Assembly (NCBI RefSeq): GCF_013415305.1
Contig: NZ_JACBXU010000001.1
Span: 1,550,001-1,614,000 of the forward strand
DNA length: 64,000 bases
Reading direction: 5' to 3'
Origin: Pantoea sp. WMus005
GTDB lineage: Bacteria > Pseudomonadota > Gammaproteobacteria > Enterobacterales > Enterobacteriaceae
Shown: positions 40,278-50,360 of the stretch, piece by piece
Layout of the letters: each line of letters begins with the position of its first letter
Position numbering within the stretch: the first letter of the stretch is position 1
Made by a program: the position numbers and the translations under genes
Notes under the pieces: generated by a model
Database searches by the model: none
Told to the model about the DNA's origin: nothing
The model's input: only the letters and a program-made list of their open reading frames with translations

Positions 40278-40544
40278 ATGAACAAAGGTCTCTACTATTA
40301 CGTCACTATTGGTACCGATCAGGACAATTATCATTTTCTTCATCGTAAGGGGTGCAAACGTATGCCTGACAAAGAAGAGGTCATATTCATCGGCACTTTA
40401 TATAACCTGAGTCAGGCTCTCTCTATCGCCAGAATTAATTTTAAAAAAGTTAAACCCTGTATAAAATGTTGTATCCGCTACTCAGCCCCCGTGATTCATG
40501 ACTCTGTGCAACCCGTGCTGCACTTCCCGCAAAAGATGATCTGA
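40278..40544 (+). CDS. Small cysteine/histidine protein with Ada-like zinc pattern
   Basis: No family was recognised with certainty. The ATG at 40278 gives 88 residues, MNKGLYYYVTIGTDQDNYHF. His22-x3-Cys26 and Cys61-x2-Cys64-Cys65, with the signature FLHRKGC...KPCIKCC, recall the Ada/C2H2-like metal-binding fold HxxxC...CxxC. The in-frame start at 40167 has little support. The gene lies in an AT-rich stretch, has no E. coli counterpart in this position and is flanked downstream by a long hairpin. It may be horizontally acquired. Confidence 0.65.
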   Translation: MNKGLYYYVTIGTDQDNYHFLHRKGCKRMPDKEEVIFIGTLYNLSQALSIARINFKKVKPCIKCCIRYSAPVIHDSVQPVLHFPQKMI

Positions 40545-40549
40545 CCCTG

Positions 40550-40580
40550 ACTGGCGGGAAATGGTTTATTTCCCGCCAGT
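40550..40580 (+). terminator. Perfect 13-bp hairpin after the Ada-like gene
   Basis: ACTGGCGGGAAAT, loop GGTTT, then its exact complement, 6 nt after the stop. A T-run is missing on the plus strand, so its role as terminator is uncertain. Confidence 0.55.
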
Positions 40581-40675
40581 TACACTGGCACGCCCTTTCC
40601 CTCCCCTGAATTTCGTCTATCCTTCACTGAAATCCAATGAATTTGCAGTTAATGAACCCGGTAAGGAGAAGATCG

Positions 40676-41077
40676 ATGAGCATGTACAGTACGTTAGAGG
40701 AAGCGATTGATGCTGCACGTGAAGAGTATCTGGCTAATCACCCTGAGGTAGATGAAGACGAAGCATCGATCAGCCAGTTTGGCCTGCAGAAGTATGTGAT
40801 GCAGGATGGCGATATTATGTGGCAGGCTGAGTTCATGGCCGATGAAGGTGAAGCAGGCGAGTGTCTGCCGTTCCGCAGCGGTGAAGCCGCACAGGCCATT
40901 TTTGATGCTGATTTCGACGAAGTTGAACTGCGTCAGGAGTGGTTAGCGGAAAACACTCTGCATGAGTGGGATGACGGCGAGTTCCAGCTTGAGCCGCCGC
41001 TGGACACCGAAGAAGGTGAGGCCGCAGCGCAAGAGTGGGAAGATGATAACAGCGACTCCGATCGCAGTTACTCGTAA
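40676..41077 (+). CDS. mysB: Acidic protein MysB
   Basis: Small, highly acidic protein (133 residues) that suppresses secretion and other growth defects when overproduced in E. coli. The start at 40676 (MSMYSTLEEAIDAAREEYLA) has AAGGAG nearby. The conserved block QDGDIMWQAEFMADEGE and LHEWDDGEFQLEPPLDTEEG identify it. Its last 10 bp overlap the convergent yceK. Confidence 0.93.
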   Translation: MSMYSTLEEAIDAAREEYLANHPEVDEDEASISQFGLQKYVMQDGDIMWQAEFMADEGEAGECLPFRSGEAAQAIFDADFDEVELRQEWLAENTLHEWDDGEFQLEPPLDTEEGEAAAQEWEDDNSDSDRSYS

Positions 41078-41310
41078 GGACCGTGACTGGCATCCACCGG
41101 TAATAACAGGGTGTCAACCACCAGCGACAGCGGCAAATCGAGGATCGTTAAGACCCGCCACCCGCTGTCGCGTACATCCCACTGTACGCCCGGGTAATAC
41201 TGGTTACCGTGCCCCTGCCCGGGGAAGGTCCGACTGATGATACTGCCGCATCCGCTTAAACAGAGCACCGCTGTTGCGACAACACCCGCCTTTAAAAACG
41301 CTTTCACCAC
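41068..41310 (-). CDS. yceK: YceK/YidQ-family lipoprotein
   Basis: Small lipoprotein of 80 residues (DUF1375). The signal MVKAFLKAGVVATAVLCLSGC ends in the lipobox LSGC. GVQWDVRDSGWRVLTILDLP followed by LSLVVDTLLLPVDA is the family core. Function unknown. It converges with mysB, overlapping by 10 bp. Confidence 0.92.
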   Translation of the reverse strand: MVKAFLKAGVVATAVLCLSGCGSIISRTFPGQGHGNQYYPGVQWDVRDSGWRVLTILDLPLSLVVDTLLLPVDASHGPYE

Positions 41311-41404
41311 TGATACCCGCCATGAACAGCCGTTGAGAACGTCACGCGCTGCCCGCGGTGACTGCCAGCTAACAATTTATCAGCGAATCGCTGTTTTAAT
41401 CCCA

Positions 41405-41436
41405 TAAAAAAAGCGGCATCGCTGCCGCTTTTTCAG
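41405..41436 (-). terminator. Terminator of opgGH
   Basis: Stem AAGCGGCA with loop TCGC and TGCCGCTT, flanked by A/T runs, directly after the opgH stop. Confidence 0.9.
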
Positions 41437-41437
41437 A

Positions 41438-43990
41438 TTACGCGTTTTTTGCCAGCGCGTTGGGGTTGAGGTTAAGTTTCTGATAACTCTCTACCCACTG
41501 ATGATACTTGTCCGCATTTTCCCAGAGTCGGGTATGAACACGGGCCAGCACCACCGGATCGCTGATCAACTGCAGACGCTGTTCGCGGCCCAGTTTATCC
41601 GGCGAATCGCTCAGCGCCTGGTCCACGCGGCGGTCACGTGCATAGTCCAGTAGCTGACTTTGCCTGTGGCGCGATGTCGCCAGTGCGGTTGCAAGCGCGT
41701 TAAAGGCAGGATGGAACAGGGCATGCATAAAGCCATTTTCCAGCGCACGTTCACGGTTCAGCAGCACATAGCGATCGGTATCCACCAGCTCCTGCGGCGG
41801 CGAATACTCTTCCGGGATCAGGAACAGTTTGGCTTTCTTGCTCTTAATACCCAGTGTTGAGCGGCTCGACATCACCGAAACGAACGGCGACAGGATCAGT
41901 GAGAAGACGATCGGAGCCAGCCACCACAGGAAGTTAAGATCCAGCAGTCCCATTCCTGTCGCCCACACCAGACCTAATGCCATCTGCGAACCGTGACGTT
42001 TAAACGCCTCGCCCCACGGAGTGGCATCGTCATCACGCTGCGGTGAGTTCCACACCACTTCCCATCCGAGGAAGGCGCTGACGACGAACACCGTATGGAA
42101 CAGCATACGCACCGGTGCCAGCAGCACCGAGAACAGCGTTTCCAGAACCAGTGAGGCCAGCAGGCGCAAAGGACCCCCATAAGCCTTCGATCCTTTAAAC
42201 CAGATCAACACGACACTCAGCATCTTCGGCAGGAACAGCAGGACCATGGTGGTCGAGAACAGCGCGATCGCCAGCTCCGGACGCCACTGCGGCCAGACCG
42301 GGAACAGCTGCCTTGGTTGCAGGAAGTAGGTCGGTTCCATCAGCGTATGCACCACCTGTAAGGCAGTGGAAAGGGCCAGGAACATAAACCACAGCGGAGC
42401 CGACAGGTAAGACATAACACCGGTCAGGAACACCGCACGGTGAACCGGATGCATTCCTTTTACCAGGAACAGGCGGAAGTTCATCAGGTTACCGTGACAC
42501 CAGCGACGGTCACGCTTCAGCTCATCCAGCAGGTTTGGTGGCAGCTCTTCATAGGAACCCGGCAGGTCATAAGCAATCCAGACGCCCCAGCCAGCACGAC
42601 GCATCAACGCAGCTTCTACGAAGTCATGCGACATGATTGAACCGGCAAAGGAGCCTTCGCCCGGTAACGGTGCCAGCGCACAGTGCTCGATAAAGGGTTT
42701 CACACGGATAATCGCGTTATGTCCCCAGTAGTGAGACTCGCCCAACTGCCAGAAGTGCAGGCCGGCTGTAAACAGCGGGCCGTAGACGCGGGTCGCAAAT
42801 TGCTGACAGCGCGCATAGAGCGTATCCATACCCGATGCTTTCGGCGACGACTGGATGATCCCGGCATTCGGGTTAGCATCCATCATCCGCACCAGACCGG
42901 TGAGACACTCCCCGCTCATGACGCTATCGGCATCCAGCACGACCATGTAGCTATAGTTGCTGCCCCAGCGACGACAGAAGTCATCGATGTTGCCGCTTTT
43001 ACGCTTCACACGACGGCGACGACGGCGATAGAAAATCTTGCCTGCCCCACCGACATCCCGCACCAGTTCCATCCAGGCTTTCTGCTCGGCAATGGCGATA
43101 TCCGCATCGTAACTGTCGCTGAGGATGTAAACGTCAAAGTGTTCAGCGTTACCTGTGCGAACCACGGATTCCCATGTCGCACGCAGACCGGCGTAAACAC
43201 GCTCAACGTCTTCATTACAGATCGGCATAATCAGCGCAGTACGATGTGCCGGGTTAAGCGGCTCATCTCCCACGGTTGAGTAAGAGATACTGTATTTGTC
43301 ACGTCCAATCAGCAGTTGCAGGAAGCCCATCAGGGCTGTCCAGAAACCGGCAGAGACCCAGCAGAAGAGTATGGCGAACAGGAACAGAATACCCGTCTGC
43401 AACAGATAAGGCAGAATCTGCATCACCGACTGCTGCCAGTTCTGATTGATCATCTCCATCGGGTCCAGAAGCGTCCAGCCCTGATAAGGCAGAATGCTCT
43501 TCATGTACCAGGTAGCGACCACAGTCTGGAAAATGGTCAGGATCAGCAGAATGTAGCGGCGAATTGAACCGACATGACGCCACTTCTCCTCGGCACGCCG
43601 CTCTTCCGCGTTGGTATAACGCGGAATCGTTTTGTGTCCACGCAGTGAGTCCCAGGCACGGGCGACCGGGTTAGTACGCCACGCTTCCGGGAACATCAGT
43701 GAGCGTTTGACCTTCGGCATCGCTTTCAGCGTGGTGCGGTCAAGATAATCTTTACCCAACTGCTGACCGTCGGCCAGCGAATCGGGCCAGGCCATTTCAA
43801 CCCGCGATGAGACCGATTTTAACGGCGCATCATCGGGACGATCACTGGCTGCGACATCCCTGCCCAGCGCATCATGGATGAAGTGGAACTCGCCGGCATT
43901 CTGCAATGAGACGCTCAGGCGAGCCTTCCCTGCCGCATCCAGCGGCAGAGATTCCACATAACGTTGAGGTGTAAAAGTCGATTTATTCAT
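41438..43990 (-). CDS. opgH: Glucans biosynthesis glucosyltransferase OpgH
   Basis: Inner-membrane GT2 enzyme that polymerises the beta-glucan backbone of osmoregulated periplasmic glucans (850 residues). A long cytoplasmic N-terminus, then membrane helices around residues 138-160 and 195-220, then the GT2 domain with [15 protein letters not shown] and the R/W-type motif RDRRWCHGN. Several more helices follow. It also restrains FtsZ in E. coli. The start overlaps opgG by 8 bp. Confidence 0.96.
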   Translation of the reverse strand: MNKSTFTPQRYVESLPLDAAGKARLSVSLQNAGEFHFIHDALGRDVAASDRPDDAPLKSVSSRVEMAWPDSLADGQQLGKDYLDRTTLKAMPKVKRSLMFPEAWRTNPVARAWDSLRGHKTIPRYTNAEERRAEEKWRHVGSIRRYILLILTIFQTVVATWYMKSILPYQGWTLLDPMEMINQNWQQSVMQILPYLLQTGILFLFAILFCWVSAGFWTALMGFLQLLIGRDKYSISYSTVGDEPLNPAHRTALIMPICNEDVERVYAGLRATWESVVRTGNAEHFDVYILSDSYDADIAIAEQKAWMELVRDVGGAGKIFYRRRRRRVKRKSGNIDDFCRRWGSNYSYMVVLDADSVMSGECLTGLVRMMDANPNAGIIQSSPKASGMDTLYARCQQFATRVYGPLFTAGLHFWQLGESHYWGHNAIIRVKPFIEHCALAPLPGEGSFAGSIMSHDFVEAALMRRAGWGVWIAYDLPGSYEELPPNLLDELKRDRRWCHGNLMNFRLFLVKGMHPVHRAVFLTGVMSYLSAPLWFMFLALSTALQVVHTLMEPTYFLQPRQLFPVWPQWRPELAIALFSTTMVLLFLPKMLSVVLIWFKGSKAYGGPLRLLASLVLETLFSVLLAPVRMLFHTVFVVSAFLGWEVVWNSPQRDDDATPWGEAFKRHGSQMALGLVWATGMGLLDLNFLWWLAPIVFSLILSPFVSVMSSRSTLGIKSKKAKLFLIPEEYSPPQELVDTDRYVLLNRERALENGFMHALFHPAFNALATALATSRHRQSQLLDYARDRRVDQALSDSPDKLGREQRLQLISDPVVLARVHTRLWENADKYHQWVESYQKLNLNPNALAKNA

Positions 43991-45548
43991 TGGCAGGTAA
44001 CTGATAGCTCCAGGTTTCCGTCAATGTCTTGTCGCCGCTAACCAAGGCCGCACGCATTTCTGTGGACTGCTTGGCATCTTTCACACGCAGACGCAACACC
44101 AGACGCCAGCCTTTGGTGACCGGGTTATAACGTACGCTCTGCTCAACCACATCAGCATTTTTACCGACGCTGACCTGAGGTGCCACCTGACTGTTTTCCG
44201 CCATCTTGCTCATGTCTTTACCCACGAAGTCGATGGTGAAAGCCACGGTGCCATCCGGCTGACGCACCAGATTAGACTGCTTCACGTCACCCGCTGAACG
44301 CAGGGTATTTTTGACCCAGGCGGTATCATCGGAGTGCAGCTGATTTTCGTCACGCGAGAAGTGCAGACGATATTTGAAGTTCATCTCTTTGCCAGGCTCT
44401 GGCAGCGTCTCCGGCGTCCAGAACGCAACGATGTTGTCGTTGGTTTCATCTGCCGTCGGGATTTCAACCAGTTCAACCCGGCCTTTACCCCAGTCGCCAA
44501 TGGGTTCAACCCAGCCGCTTGGACGCAGATCGTAGCGGTCGTCGAGATCCTGATAGTTGTCAAAGTCACGCCCACGCTGCAGCAGACCAAAACCTTTTGG
44601 ATTCTCAATGGTAAAGGTGCTCACCGCCAGATGACGCGGGTTATTCAGCGGACGCCAAATCCACTCCCCGTTACCATTGTGGATAGAGAGACCGTCAGAG
44701 TCGTGCAGTGCCGGACGGAAGTTATTTACCGTCGAGGGCTGGTTCTGACCAAACAGGAACATACTGGTCAGCGGTGCAATACCCAGTTTACCGACGTTAT
44801 CACGCAGGTAAACTTTAGACTGCACATCAACTGTCGACGCTTCACCTGGATGCAGCACAAAGCGATATGCACCCGCCGCACGCGGCGAATCAAGCAGTGC
44901 GTAGATCACCAGCTGTTTGTCCTGAGGTTTAGGACGCTGAATCCAGAACTCTTTGAAGCGCGGGAACTCTTCACCGGACGGCAAAGCGGTATCAATGGCC
45001 AGTCCACGCGCTGACAGGCCATAAACCTGACCGCCACCGATGACACGGAAATAGCTCGCGCCCAGGAAACTGGCGATCTCATCGTTTTTACCCTTGTTGT
45101 TAAGTGGGTAAAGCACTTTGAAACCCGCAAATCCGAGGTTTTTAACCGCTTCCGCGTCATGTTTTACATTACCGAAATTAAAATAATCGGGGTTGTATTT
45201 AATCTCGCGTACTGCACTGCCAGTCACTTCGTTGATCTGCACCGGGGTATCGAAATACATGCCCTGATGATAGAACTCCAGCTTGAATGGCGTGCGCAGT
45301 TTGCCCCAATACGCTTTATCGTGGTTAAACTGGATCTGCTGATAATCAGCAAATTTCATTTCACGAAATTGAGAGGGTAAATTGCTTTTAGGCGCTTCGA
45401 AGCTTTTCCCTGCCAACGCTTTGGCTTGTTTGGCTACATCATCGATGTTAAACGCCCAACTGTTATTGGCGTACAACGCCAGCAGAACTGCAGTACCAAT
45501 CCAGCGTACCTTCAGCAGTCCGGCTTTATTTTTTTCTTTAGTCGGCAC
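43983..45548 (-). CDS. opgG: Glucans biosynthesis periplasmic protein OpgG
   Basis: Periplasmic protein required for branching or release of OPG chains (521 residues). The signal sequence includes [19 protein letters not shown]. The mature protein has the galactose-mutarotase-like fold, with [23 protein letters not shown] segments. It is the first gene of opgGH and is divergent from opgC. Confidence 0.95.
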   Translation of the reverse strand: MPTKEKNKAGLLKVRWIGTAVLLALYANNSWAFNIDDVAKQAKALAGKSFEAPKSNLPSQFREMKFADYQQIQFNHDKAYWGKLRTPFKLEFYHQGMYFDTPVQINEVTGSAVREIKYNPDYFNFGNVKHDAEAVKNLGFAGFKVLYPLNNKGKNDEIASFLGASYFRVIGGGQVYGLSARGLAIDTALPSGEEFPRFKEFWIQRPKPQDKQLVIYALLDSPRAAGAYRFVLHPGEASTVDVQSKVYLRDNVGKLGIAPLTSMFLFGQNQPSTVNNFRPALHDSDGLSIHNGNGEWIWRPLNNPRHLAVSTFTIENPKGFGLLQRGRDFDNYQDLDDRYDLRPSGWVEPIGDWGKGRVELVEIPTADETNDNIVAFWTPETLPEPGKEMNFKYRLHFSRDENQLHSDDTAWVKNTLRSAGDVKQSNLVRQPDGTVAFTIDFVGKDMSKMAENSQVAPQVSVGKNADVVEQSVRYNPVTKGWRLVLRLRVKDAKQSTEMRAALVSGDKTLTETWSYQLPANE

Positions 45549-45786
45549 ATCCCCCCCTTTCGTGTGCTTAAATCAAACCCGTTTATCTTAAAGGATTATT
45601 CGGTTTTCCGACAGCTTATGCGCAACATTGTTCCCGCATTTCGTCTGGCCTTACGCTACTTTTAGGACAATTAGACACTACGGATTCCACTGATAGTATA
45701 CCTGGTTTATCCCAGGTAGAATTTTCACAGAGCATAATCCGGTTTCAGGGTGAAACCGGTCAAACGTACTAACGAACTGGAACTTT
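45549..45786. other. opgG-opgC divergent intergenic region
   Basis: About 238 bp that should carry the osmotically regulated promoters of opgGH and the opgC promoter. No gene is supported. Confidence 0.6.
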
Positions 45787-46929
45787 ATGAGTACTGTAAA
45801 ACCTGAACGTGAATACTTCCTCGATTCCATCCGCGCGTATCTGATGTTACTGGGGGTGCCGTTTCACGTTTCCCTCATCTACTCCGCGCAGAAATGGGCT
45901 GTCAATAGTCACGAGGCGTCGTTATGGCTGACGCTGCTGAATGATTTTATTCATGCGTTTCGTATGCAGGTGTTTTTTGTCATCTCCGGATACTTCTCCT
46001 ACATGCTGTATCTGCGCTATCAGCCACGCCGCTTTCTGAAAGTGCGTCTGGAGCGCGTGGGGATCCCCTTACTCACCGCCATTCCCCTGCTCACGCTGCC
46101 GCAATTTTTCATGCTGAAAGAGTGGACAGATAAGCTGGCTGACTGGCCCCGCTTCACGCCCTATCAGAAGTTTAATAATCTGATGTGGGAGCTGATTTCG
46201 CACCTGTGGTTCCTGGTAGTGCTGGTGATGCTGACCACGCTGGGCATGGTGACATTCCGCTGGTTGCGCGATCAGCATCGCACCATTGATTACACGCGGG
46301 TTGGCTGGAGTGCACTGGCTGCTGGCGTGCTGGCGTGGGCGCTGGTGTGGTGTGTGTTCCGCCGTCTGGTGTTTATTTTCCAGCCTGACTGGCTGATGGA
46401 TGGCTTGTTCAACATCGTTGTAATGCAGACGCTCTTTTATCTGCCGTTCTTTATGCTGGGCGCCCTGGCGTGGAAGCATCAGCCGCTGAAACTGCTGTTT
46501 GTGCGGTTTAATCCGGTGATGTGGATCGGCGCGGTAGTGATGTTTGTCGCCTACTGTACTAATCAGCGTCTGAGCAGTGGCGATGGCTGGTTGTATGAGC
46601 TGGATGCGATCATCACGACGCTGATGGGCCTCTGCATGCTGAACGTTTGCTTCTGCTTTGGTCACAAACTGCTGAACGCGCATTCGCCGCGCATCATGTA
46701 TCTGGTCAATGCGTCACTGTTTATCTATCTGGTGCACCATCCGCTGACGCTGCTGTATGGCATTTATGTCACGCCACGGATTGAAAACAATACGCTGGGT
46801 TTCTTCGTCGGCCTGCTGATGGTGTTTGGCATCGCGTTTCTGCTTTACGAGATTCACCTGCGCATTCCGCTGCTGCGGTTCCTGTTCTCGGGTAAGTTTG
46901 AGCGCAGGCAGGCCGGAAAAGGGCATTGA
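45787..46929 (+). CDS. opgC: Glucans biosynthesis protein C (OPG succinyltransferase)
   Basis: Inner-membrane acyltransferase-3 protein (380 residues, about ten helices) that transfers succinyl groups to the periplasmic glucans. The N-terminal [20 protein letters not shown] contains the catalytic-His region of the family ([12 protein letters not shown]). A GGAA-type site precedes the ATG. Its position opposite opgG is as in E. coli. Confidence 0.93.
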   Translation: MSTVKPEREYFLDSIRAYLMLLGVPFHVSLIYSAQKWAVNSHEASLWLTLLNDFIHAFRMQVFFVISGYFSYMLYLRYQPRRFLKVRLERVGIPLLTAIPLLTLPQFFMLKEWTDKLADWPRFTPYQKFNNLMWELISHLWFLVVLVMLTTLGMVTFRWLRDQHRTIDYTRVGWSALAAGVLAWALVWCVFRRLVFIFQPDWLMDGLFNIVVMQTLFYLPFFMLGALAWKHQPLKLLFVRFNPVMWIGAVVMFVAYCTNQRLSSGDGWLYELDAIITTLMGLCMLNVCFCFGHKLLNAHSPRIMYLVNASLFIYLVHHPLTLLYGIYVTPRIENNTLGFFVGLLMVFGIAFLLYEIHLRIPLLRFLFSGKFERRQAGKGH

Positions 46930-46958
46930 TGGTATTGCCTGAAGACAGCGAATAAACA

Positions 46959-46990
46959 CAAGGCGATGGGAGCAAACTCTCATCGCCTTG
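46959..46990. repeat. Inverted repeat after opgC
   Basis: CAAGGCGATG and its complement CATCGCCTTG with a 12-nt loop, downstream of opgC. No T-run follows, so it may be a weak terminator or a structural element. Confidence 0.5.
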
Positions 46991-47097
46991 CGTACAGCGA
47001 GCAGGCTCAGGGAGCCGGTACCCTTCGCTTTACGTCCAGAAATTGTCTGTGATAAGCAATCTGTGGTTTTGGAGCCCACTACGTTGAACAGCCCAGC

Positions 47098-48558
47098 TTA
47101 CAGCAGCCACTCAATCGGCAGTCGCCACACCAGCCTTACCTGCAGGCGCTGCCACCAGGAGCAGCCCGGCTCGTGTTTATGCACAATCTGCTGCGGCTCA
47201 TCCGGATATTCCAGCCAGTTTACCCTTCCCCACTTATCCAGCCGTAACGTCCAGGCCCGATCACGCATTGACTGGCTGAAGCGCTGATGCGTCTCTGCGG
47301 CAAGTGCCGCACTCTCAATGACCAGCCCCATCTCGGTATTCAGCACCGCTGAACGGGGATCGAAGTTAAATGAGCCGATAAACAGCGTCTGTTGATCCAC
47401 CGAGAAGGTTTTGGCATGCAGGCTGGAGCCGGAGTTACCGGTTAATCCCCGGTCGTGCGGGGCATCAGGTACGCCCGTCTGCGGTTTCAGCTCATAGAGG
47501 GCGATGCCATGACGCAGCAGTTTTTTGCGCCACTTGGCGTAACCGGCATGCACGATCGACACATCGTTGGCCGCCAGCGAGTTGGTCAGAATGGCAATTT
47601 TTACCCCTTTGCGCTTCAGCGCCAGCAGTTGAGCCACGCCTGCACGCGTCGGCACAAAGTAGGCAGAGATAATATCGAACTGCTCCTGCGGGGTGCCAAT
47701 CACTTCCAGCATCCGTTGTGGCAGCAGGCTTTTGGCGCGCGCTTTACCCAGCCCTTTACGCGGATCGTCGCTCAGCAGCCGCGCTTTTGCCCAGGTCAGG
47801 TCCAGCGTGCCCTCTTCCAGCTCCTGCAGCAGTGAGGAATTTTCCAGCCGCTGAAGGTAACGCTGCACCGGCTCACTGTGACGCCATTCAGGCGGCAGAC
47901 TCACGCTATCCTCTTCTGGTTCATCTTCATCCAGTACCTGCTGCAGCTTTGATACTGGCTTGCTCCGCCAGTAGCGCTCAAAATCCTCTGCGACCTCTTT
48001 CACCACCGGACCAACCGCCATTACGTCGAGATCGGCAAACAGCGGTTCATTGCCGGTTCCGAAATATTCGTCGCCGATATTGCGTCCCCCTACCACGGTT
48101 GTGACACCATCCACCGTAAAGCTCTTGTTATGCATGCGACGGTTCAGACGGGCAAAATCGGTGAGATACCCCAACGCGCGCAGAGTGCGAAACGAAAACG
48201 GATTAAACAGCCGTACCTCGATGTTGGGATGGCGGTTGAGCTGGGCCAGCGTATCGTCCAGACCCGGTGTATTATTGTCATCCAGCAGCAGCCGCACCTT
48301 CACGCCGCGACGAGCCGCCTCCAGTACGGCGCTAAACAGCAACCGGCCAGAGAGATCGTTTTGCCAGATGTAGTACTGAATATCGAGTGAACGCTCTGCT
48401 TTTTGTATCAGCAGATAGCGGGCAGCAAAGGCATCCAGCCCGTCGCTTAGCTGATGAACACCGCTCAGCCCGGGATGACGCAGACACTCTGGCTCCAGTT
48501 GGGTTTTCAGCCAGCTGGACCGTTCCAGTGACGGGGAGAGCTCAAACGCTTCGGTCAT
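47098..48558 (-). CDS. clsC: Cardiolipin synthase C
   Basis: Phospholipase D-family enzyme that joins phosphatidylglycerol and phosphatidylethanolamine into cardiolipin (486 residues). Both HKD motifs are present: HNKSFTVDG in the first half and HAKTFSVDQ in the second. The start at 48558 (MTEAFELSPSLERSSWLKTQ) has AGGGA upstream and matches the E. coli family start. YmdB, the usual upstream partner, is replaced here by a divergent glycosidase-like gene. Confidence 0.93.
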   Translation of the reverse strand: MTEAFELSPSLERSSWLKTQLEPECLRHPGLSGVHQLSDGLDAFAARYLLIQKAERSLDIQYYIWQNDLSGRLLFSAVLEAARRGVKVRLLLDDNNTPGLDDTLAQLNRHPNIEVRLFNPFSFRTLRALGYLTDFARLNRRMHNKSFTVDGVTTVVGGRNIGDEYFGTGNEPLFADLDVMAVGPVVKEVAEDFERYWRSKPVSKLQQVLDEDEPEEDSVSLPPEWRHSEPVQRYLQRLENSSLLQELEEGTLDLTWAKARLLSDDPRKGLGKARAKSLLPQRMLEVIGTPQEQFDIISAYFVPTRAGVAQLLALKRKGVKIAILTNSLAANDVSIVHAGYAKWRKKLLRHGIALYELKPQTGVPDAPHDRGLTGNSGSSLHAKTFSVDQQTLFIGSFNFDPRSAVLNTEMGLVIESAALAAETHQRFSQSMRDRAWTLRLDKWGRVNWLEYPDEPQQIVHKHEPGCSWWQRLQVRLVWRLPIEWLL

Positions 48559-48713
48559 GACAATTCCCTGTAAAATGCAGTTATTTTTATTATTCCCCGG
48601 CCCGACCTCAGGCGCCATACCACTGTTCCGATTGAGTGAACGGTCACGGGCGTTTTTTAGTCTAGACTTAACCGGACGATCTGTGACCGGCATTAGCCCG
48701 GCAGGAGAGGAAT

Positions 48714-49871
48714 ATGTCTCATCAACCCCCTACAGATACCCGCCAGCGCTACCATCCCAGCCTGTTTCGCAGCTTTTTCCAGGGCAGTTTCCCCTGCTCC
48801 ACCGCCTGCCGTACACCGGGTAAACGGCTCGATATGGTCTTCAGCAGTGGACACGACATGCTACTGGAAAAAGATTATGCCGCGCTGGCTGAGCAGCACC
48901 TGCTTACCGCCCGCGACGGTGCCCGCTGGCATCTGATTGAAAAGATCCCCGGCCAGTATGACTGGCAAAGCTTTCTGCCGATGGTAGAAGCCGCGCGACG
49001 TCAGGAGATTGAGATCATCTGGGAGCTGGCGCACTTTGGTTATCCTGATCATCTTAATATCTGGAAAGCCGAATTTGTTGAACATTTTAGTCGTTTCGCC
49101 CGTGCTATGGCACAACTGATGCGCGATGAGGGCATTGAACGCCCCTTCTTCACGCCGGTGAATCAAATCTCTTTCTGGTCATGGGCCGGCGCTGATGTCG
49201 CCTGGTTCAATCCCCACGCGGCGAATCGCGGTAAAGAGCTGAAGCGCCAGCTTGTCCGTGCCTCGCTGGCGGCGATTCATGCCATTCGTGACGTTTATCC
49301 GGAGGCGCGCTTTGTCCTGACCGACCCGCTGGTACAGATTGCGCATCATCCCGATAACCCGGACAGCAAACCCTATGCCGATGCGCAGCATCAGGCGCAG
49401 TTCGAGGCCTGGGATATGCTTGCCGGTCGCGTCGATAAAGAGTTAGGCGGCAGTGAAGATTGCCTGGATATCCTCGGCCTGAACTACTATCCCGACAACC
49501 ACTGGTTTTTCCCCGATCAACCGATGTCCCTTGAGGATCCGGCGCGCGTTCCGCTGCACATTTTGCTGGCACAGTGCTGGCAGCGCTACCAGCGGCCGAT
49601 GCTGATTGCCGAAACCGGCGCAGAGGGCGACGCACGCGCGCCCTGGCTGCAGGAGATCAGTGAAAACGTGGCGGTAGCGCTGGATCAGGGCATTGCGATA
49701 GAGGGCATTTCGCTCTATCCAGTGGTGGAGTATCCCGCCTGGGCGGATGACAGGCGTTCACCGGGTCCGCTACTGGGATTAGCCGATCCCAATGGCAACC
49801 GTAACCTGCATGAGTCCCTGGCGCTGGTGTTGCGCAGTCAGCAAATTAAGTTCGCCACACGTAACGCGTGA
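48714..49871 (+). CDS. GH1-like glycosidase homologue with Gln at the acid/base position
   Basis: A 385-residue TIM-barrel protein like GH1 beta-glucosidases but about 80 residues shorter. Residues 147-152 (FTPVNQ) align with the GH1 TxNE acid/base motif, with Gln151 in place of Glu. Glu300 in LIAETGAEG aligns with the nucleophile of the TENG motif. GISLYPVVEYPAWADDRR resembles the substrate-binding end. AGGAG precedes the ATG. Retained nucleophile plus Gln suggests either a myrosinase-like mechanism, reduced activity, or a transglycosylase. There is no signal peptide. Divergent from clsC. Confidence 0.75.
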   Translation: MSHQPPTDTRQRYHPSLFRSFFQGSFPCSTACRTPGKRLDMVFSSGHDMLLEKDYAALAEQHLLTARDGARWHLIEKIPGQYDWQSFLPMVEAARRQEIEIIWELAHFGYPDHLNIWKAEFVEHFSRFARAMAQLMRDEGIERPFFTPVNQISFWSWAGADVAWFNPHAANRGKELKRQLVRASLAAIHAIRDVYPEARFVLTDPLVQIAHHPDNPDSKPYADAQHQAQFEAWDMLAGRVDKELGGSEDCLDILGLNYYPDNHWFFPDQPMSLEDPARVPLHILLAQCWQRYQRPMLIAETGAEGDARAPWLQEISENVAVALDQGIAIEGISLYPVVEYPAWADDRRSPGPLLGLADPNGNRNLHESLALVLRSQQIKFATRNA

Positions 49872-50045
49872 TCAGACGTGTTGAGAGGGGGGCTTTTTCG
49901 GGTAACAGGAGCGAACGTCGAGAGAAGGCTCGGCAGGATGACGAACATCGGTCAGCCACACCATGGTAAACAGGAAGGTGACGCCGATCAGACAGGCGGC
50001 CAGCAAACCGATAATTGCGATTAACTTGTCATCTCCGGAGTCCAT
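49872..50045 (-). CDS. Small single-helix membrane protein (57 residues)
   Basis: MDSGDDKLIAIIGLLAACLI, then a membrane helix (IGLLAACLIGVTFLFTMVW) and a cytoplasmic-type basic tail (SCYPKKPPSQHV). The start at 50045 has AAGGAG upstream. Unknown function. It follows another tiny membrane gene by about 40 bp, and both read toward the GH1-like gene, ending directly next to its stop. Confidence 0.65.
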   Translation of the reverse strand: MDSGDDKLIAIIGLLAACLIGVTFLFTMVWLTDVRHPAEPSLDVRSCYPKKPPSQHV

Positions 50046-50084
50046 CGCCTTCTCCTTATTCAATCCGTTGAATCCCTGTGCGTG

Positions 50085-50228
50085 TCAGCTCATCCAGAGC
50101 GTAATCATCAGGACAAAGATTATAAGCGTTACTGAGGTCACCACAAGTACCACTATCGCAAAGTGCGCATCGTCAAGTGACTGGCGAATCGGCTCATCGT
50201 GATCGTCGGGTGGCGAGGGCAAAGACAT
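50085..50228 (-). CDS. Small single-helix membrane protein (47 residues)
   Basis: Begins MSLPSPPDDHDEPIRQSLDD and ends TLIIFVLMITLWMS. The acidic N-terminus is followed by one helix (AHFAIVVLVVTSVTLIIFVL). AGGATAGTT gives a good ribosome binding site 8 nt upstream of the ATG at 50228. It is too short to have been found by a long-ORF search. It probably forms a two-gene unit with the next tiny gene. Confidence 0.65.
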   Translation of the reverse strand: MSLPSPPDDHDEPIRQSLDDAHFAIVVLVVTSVTLIIFVLMITLWMS

Positions 50229-50317
50229 AACTATCCTGTAAAAAATAGGGACCGCCGGGTGTGATGCGGTGAATGACAGTGTAAATGAAAGGCTGTTTAT
50301 CGTCCGGTTCTTTCGTC

Positions 50318-50354
50318 CAAAAAATAAACTGGCCCGTGCCTGCGCAGCACGGGC
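50318..50354 (-). terminator. Terminator of the ape operon
   Basis: Stem GCCCGTGC/GCACGGGC (7-nt loop) followed on the minus strand by CAGTTTATTTTTT. It lies just after the apeR stop. Confidence 0.85.
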
Positions 50355-50360
50355 ATGATG

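Noticed and set aside
41660..43279. Plus-strand frames opposite opgH (for example 42683-43279)
   Set aside because: OpgH is full length with GT2 motifs; these frames lack domains or ribosome binding sites.
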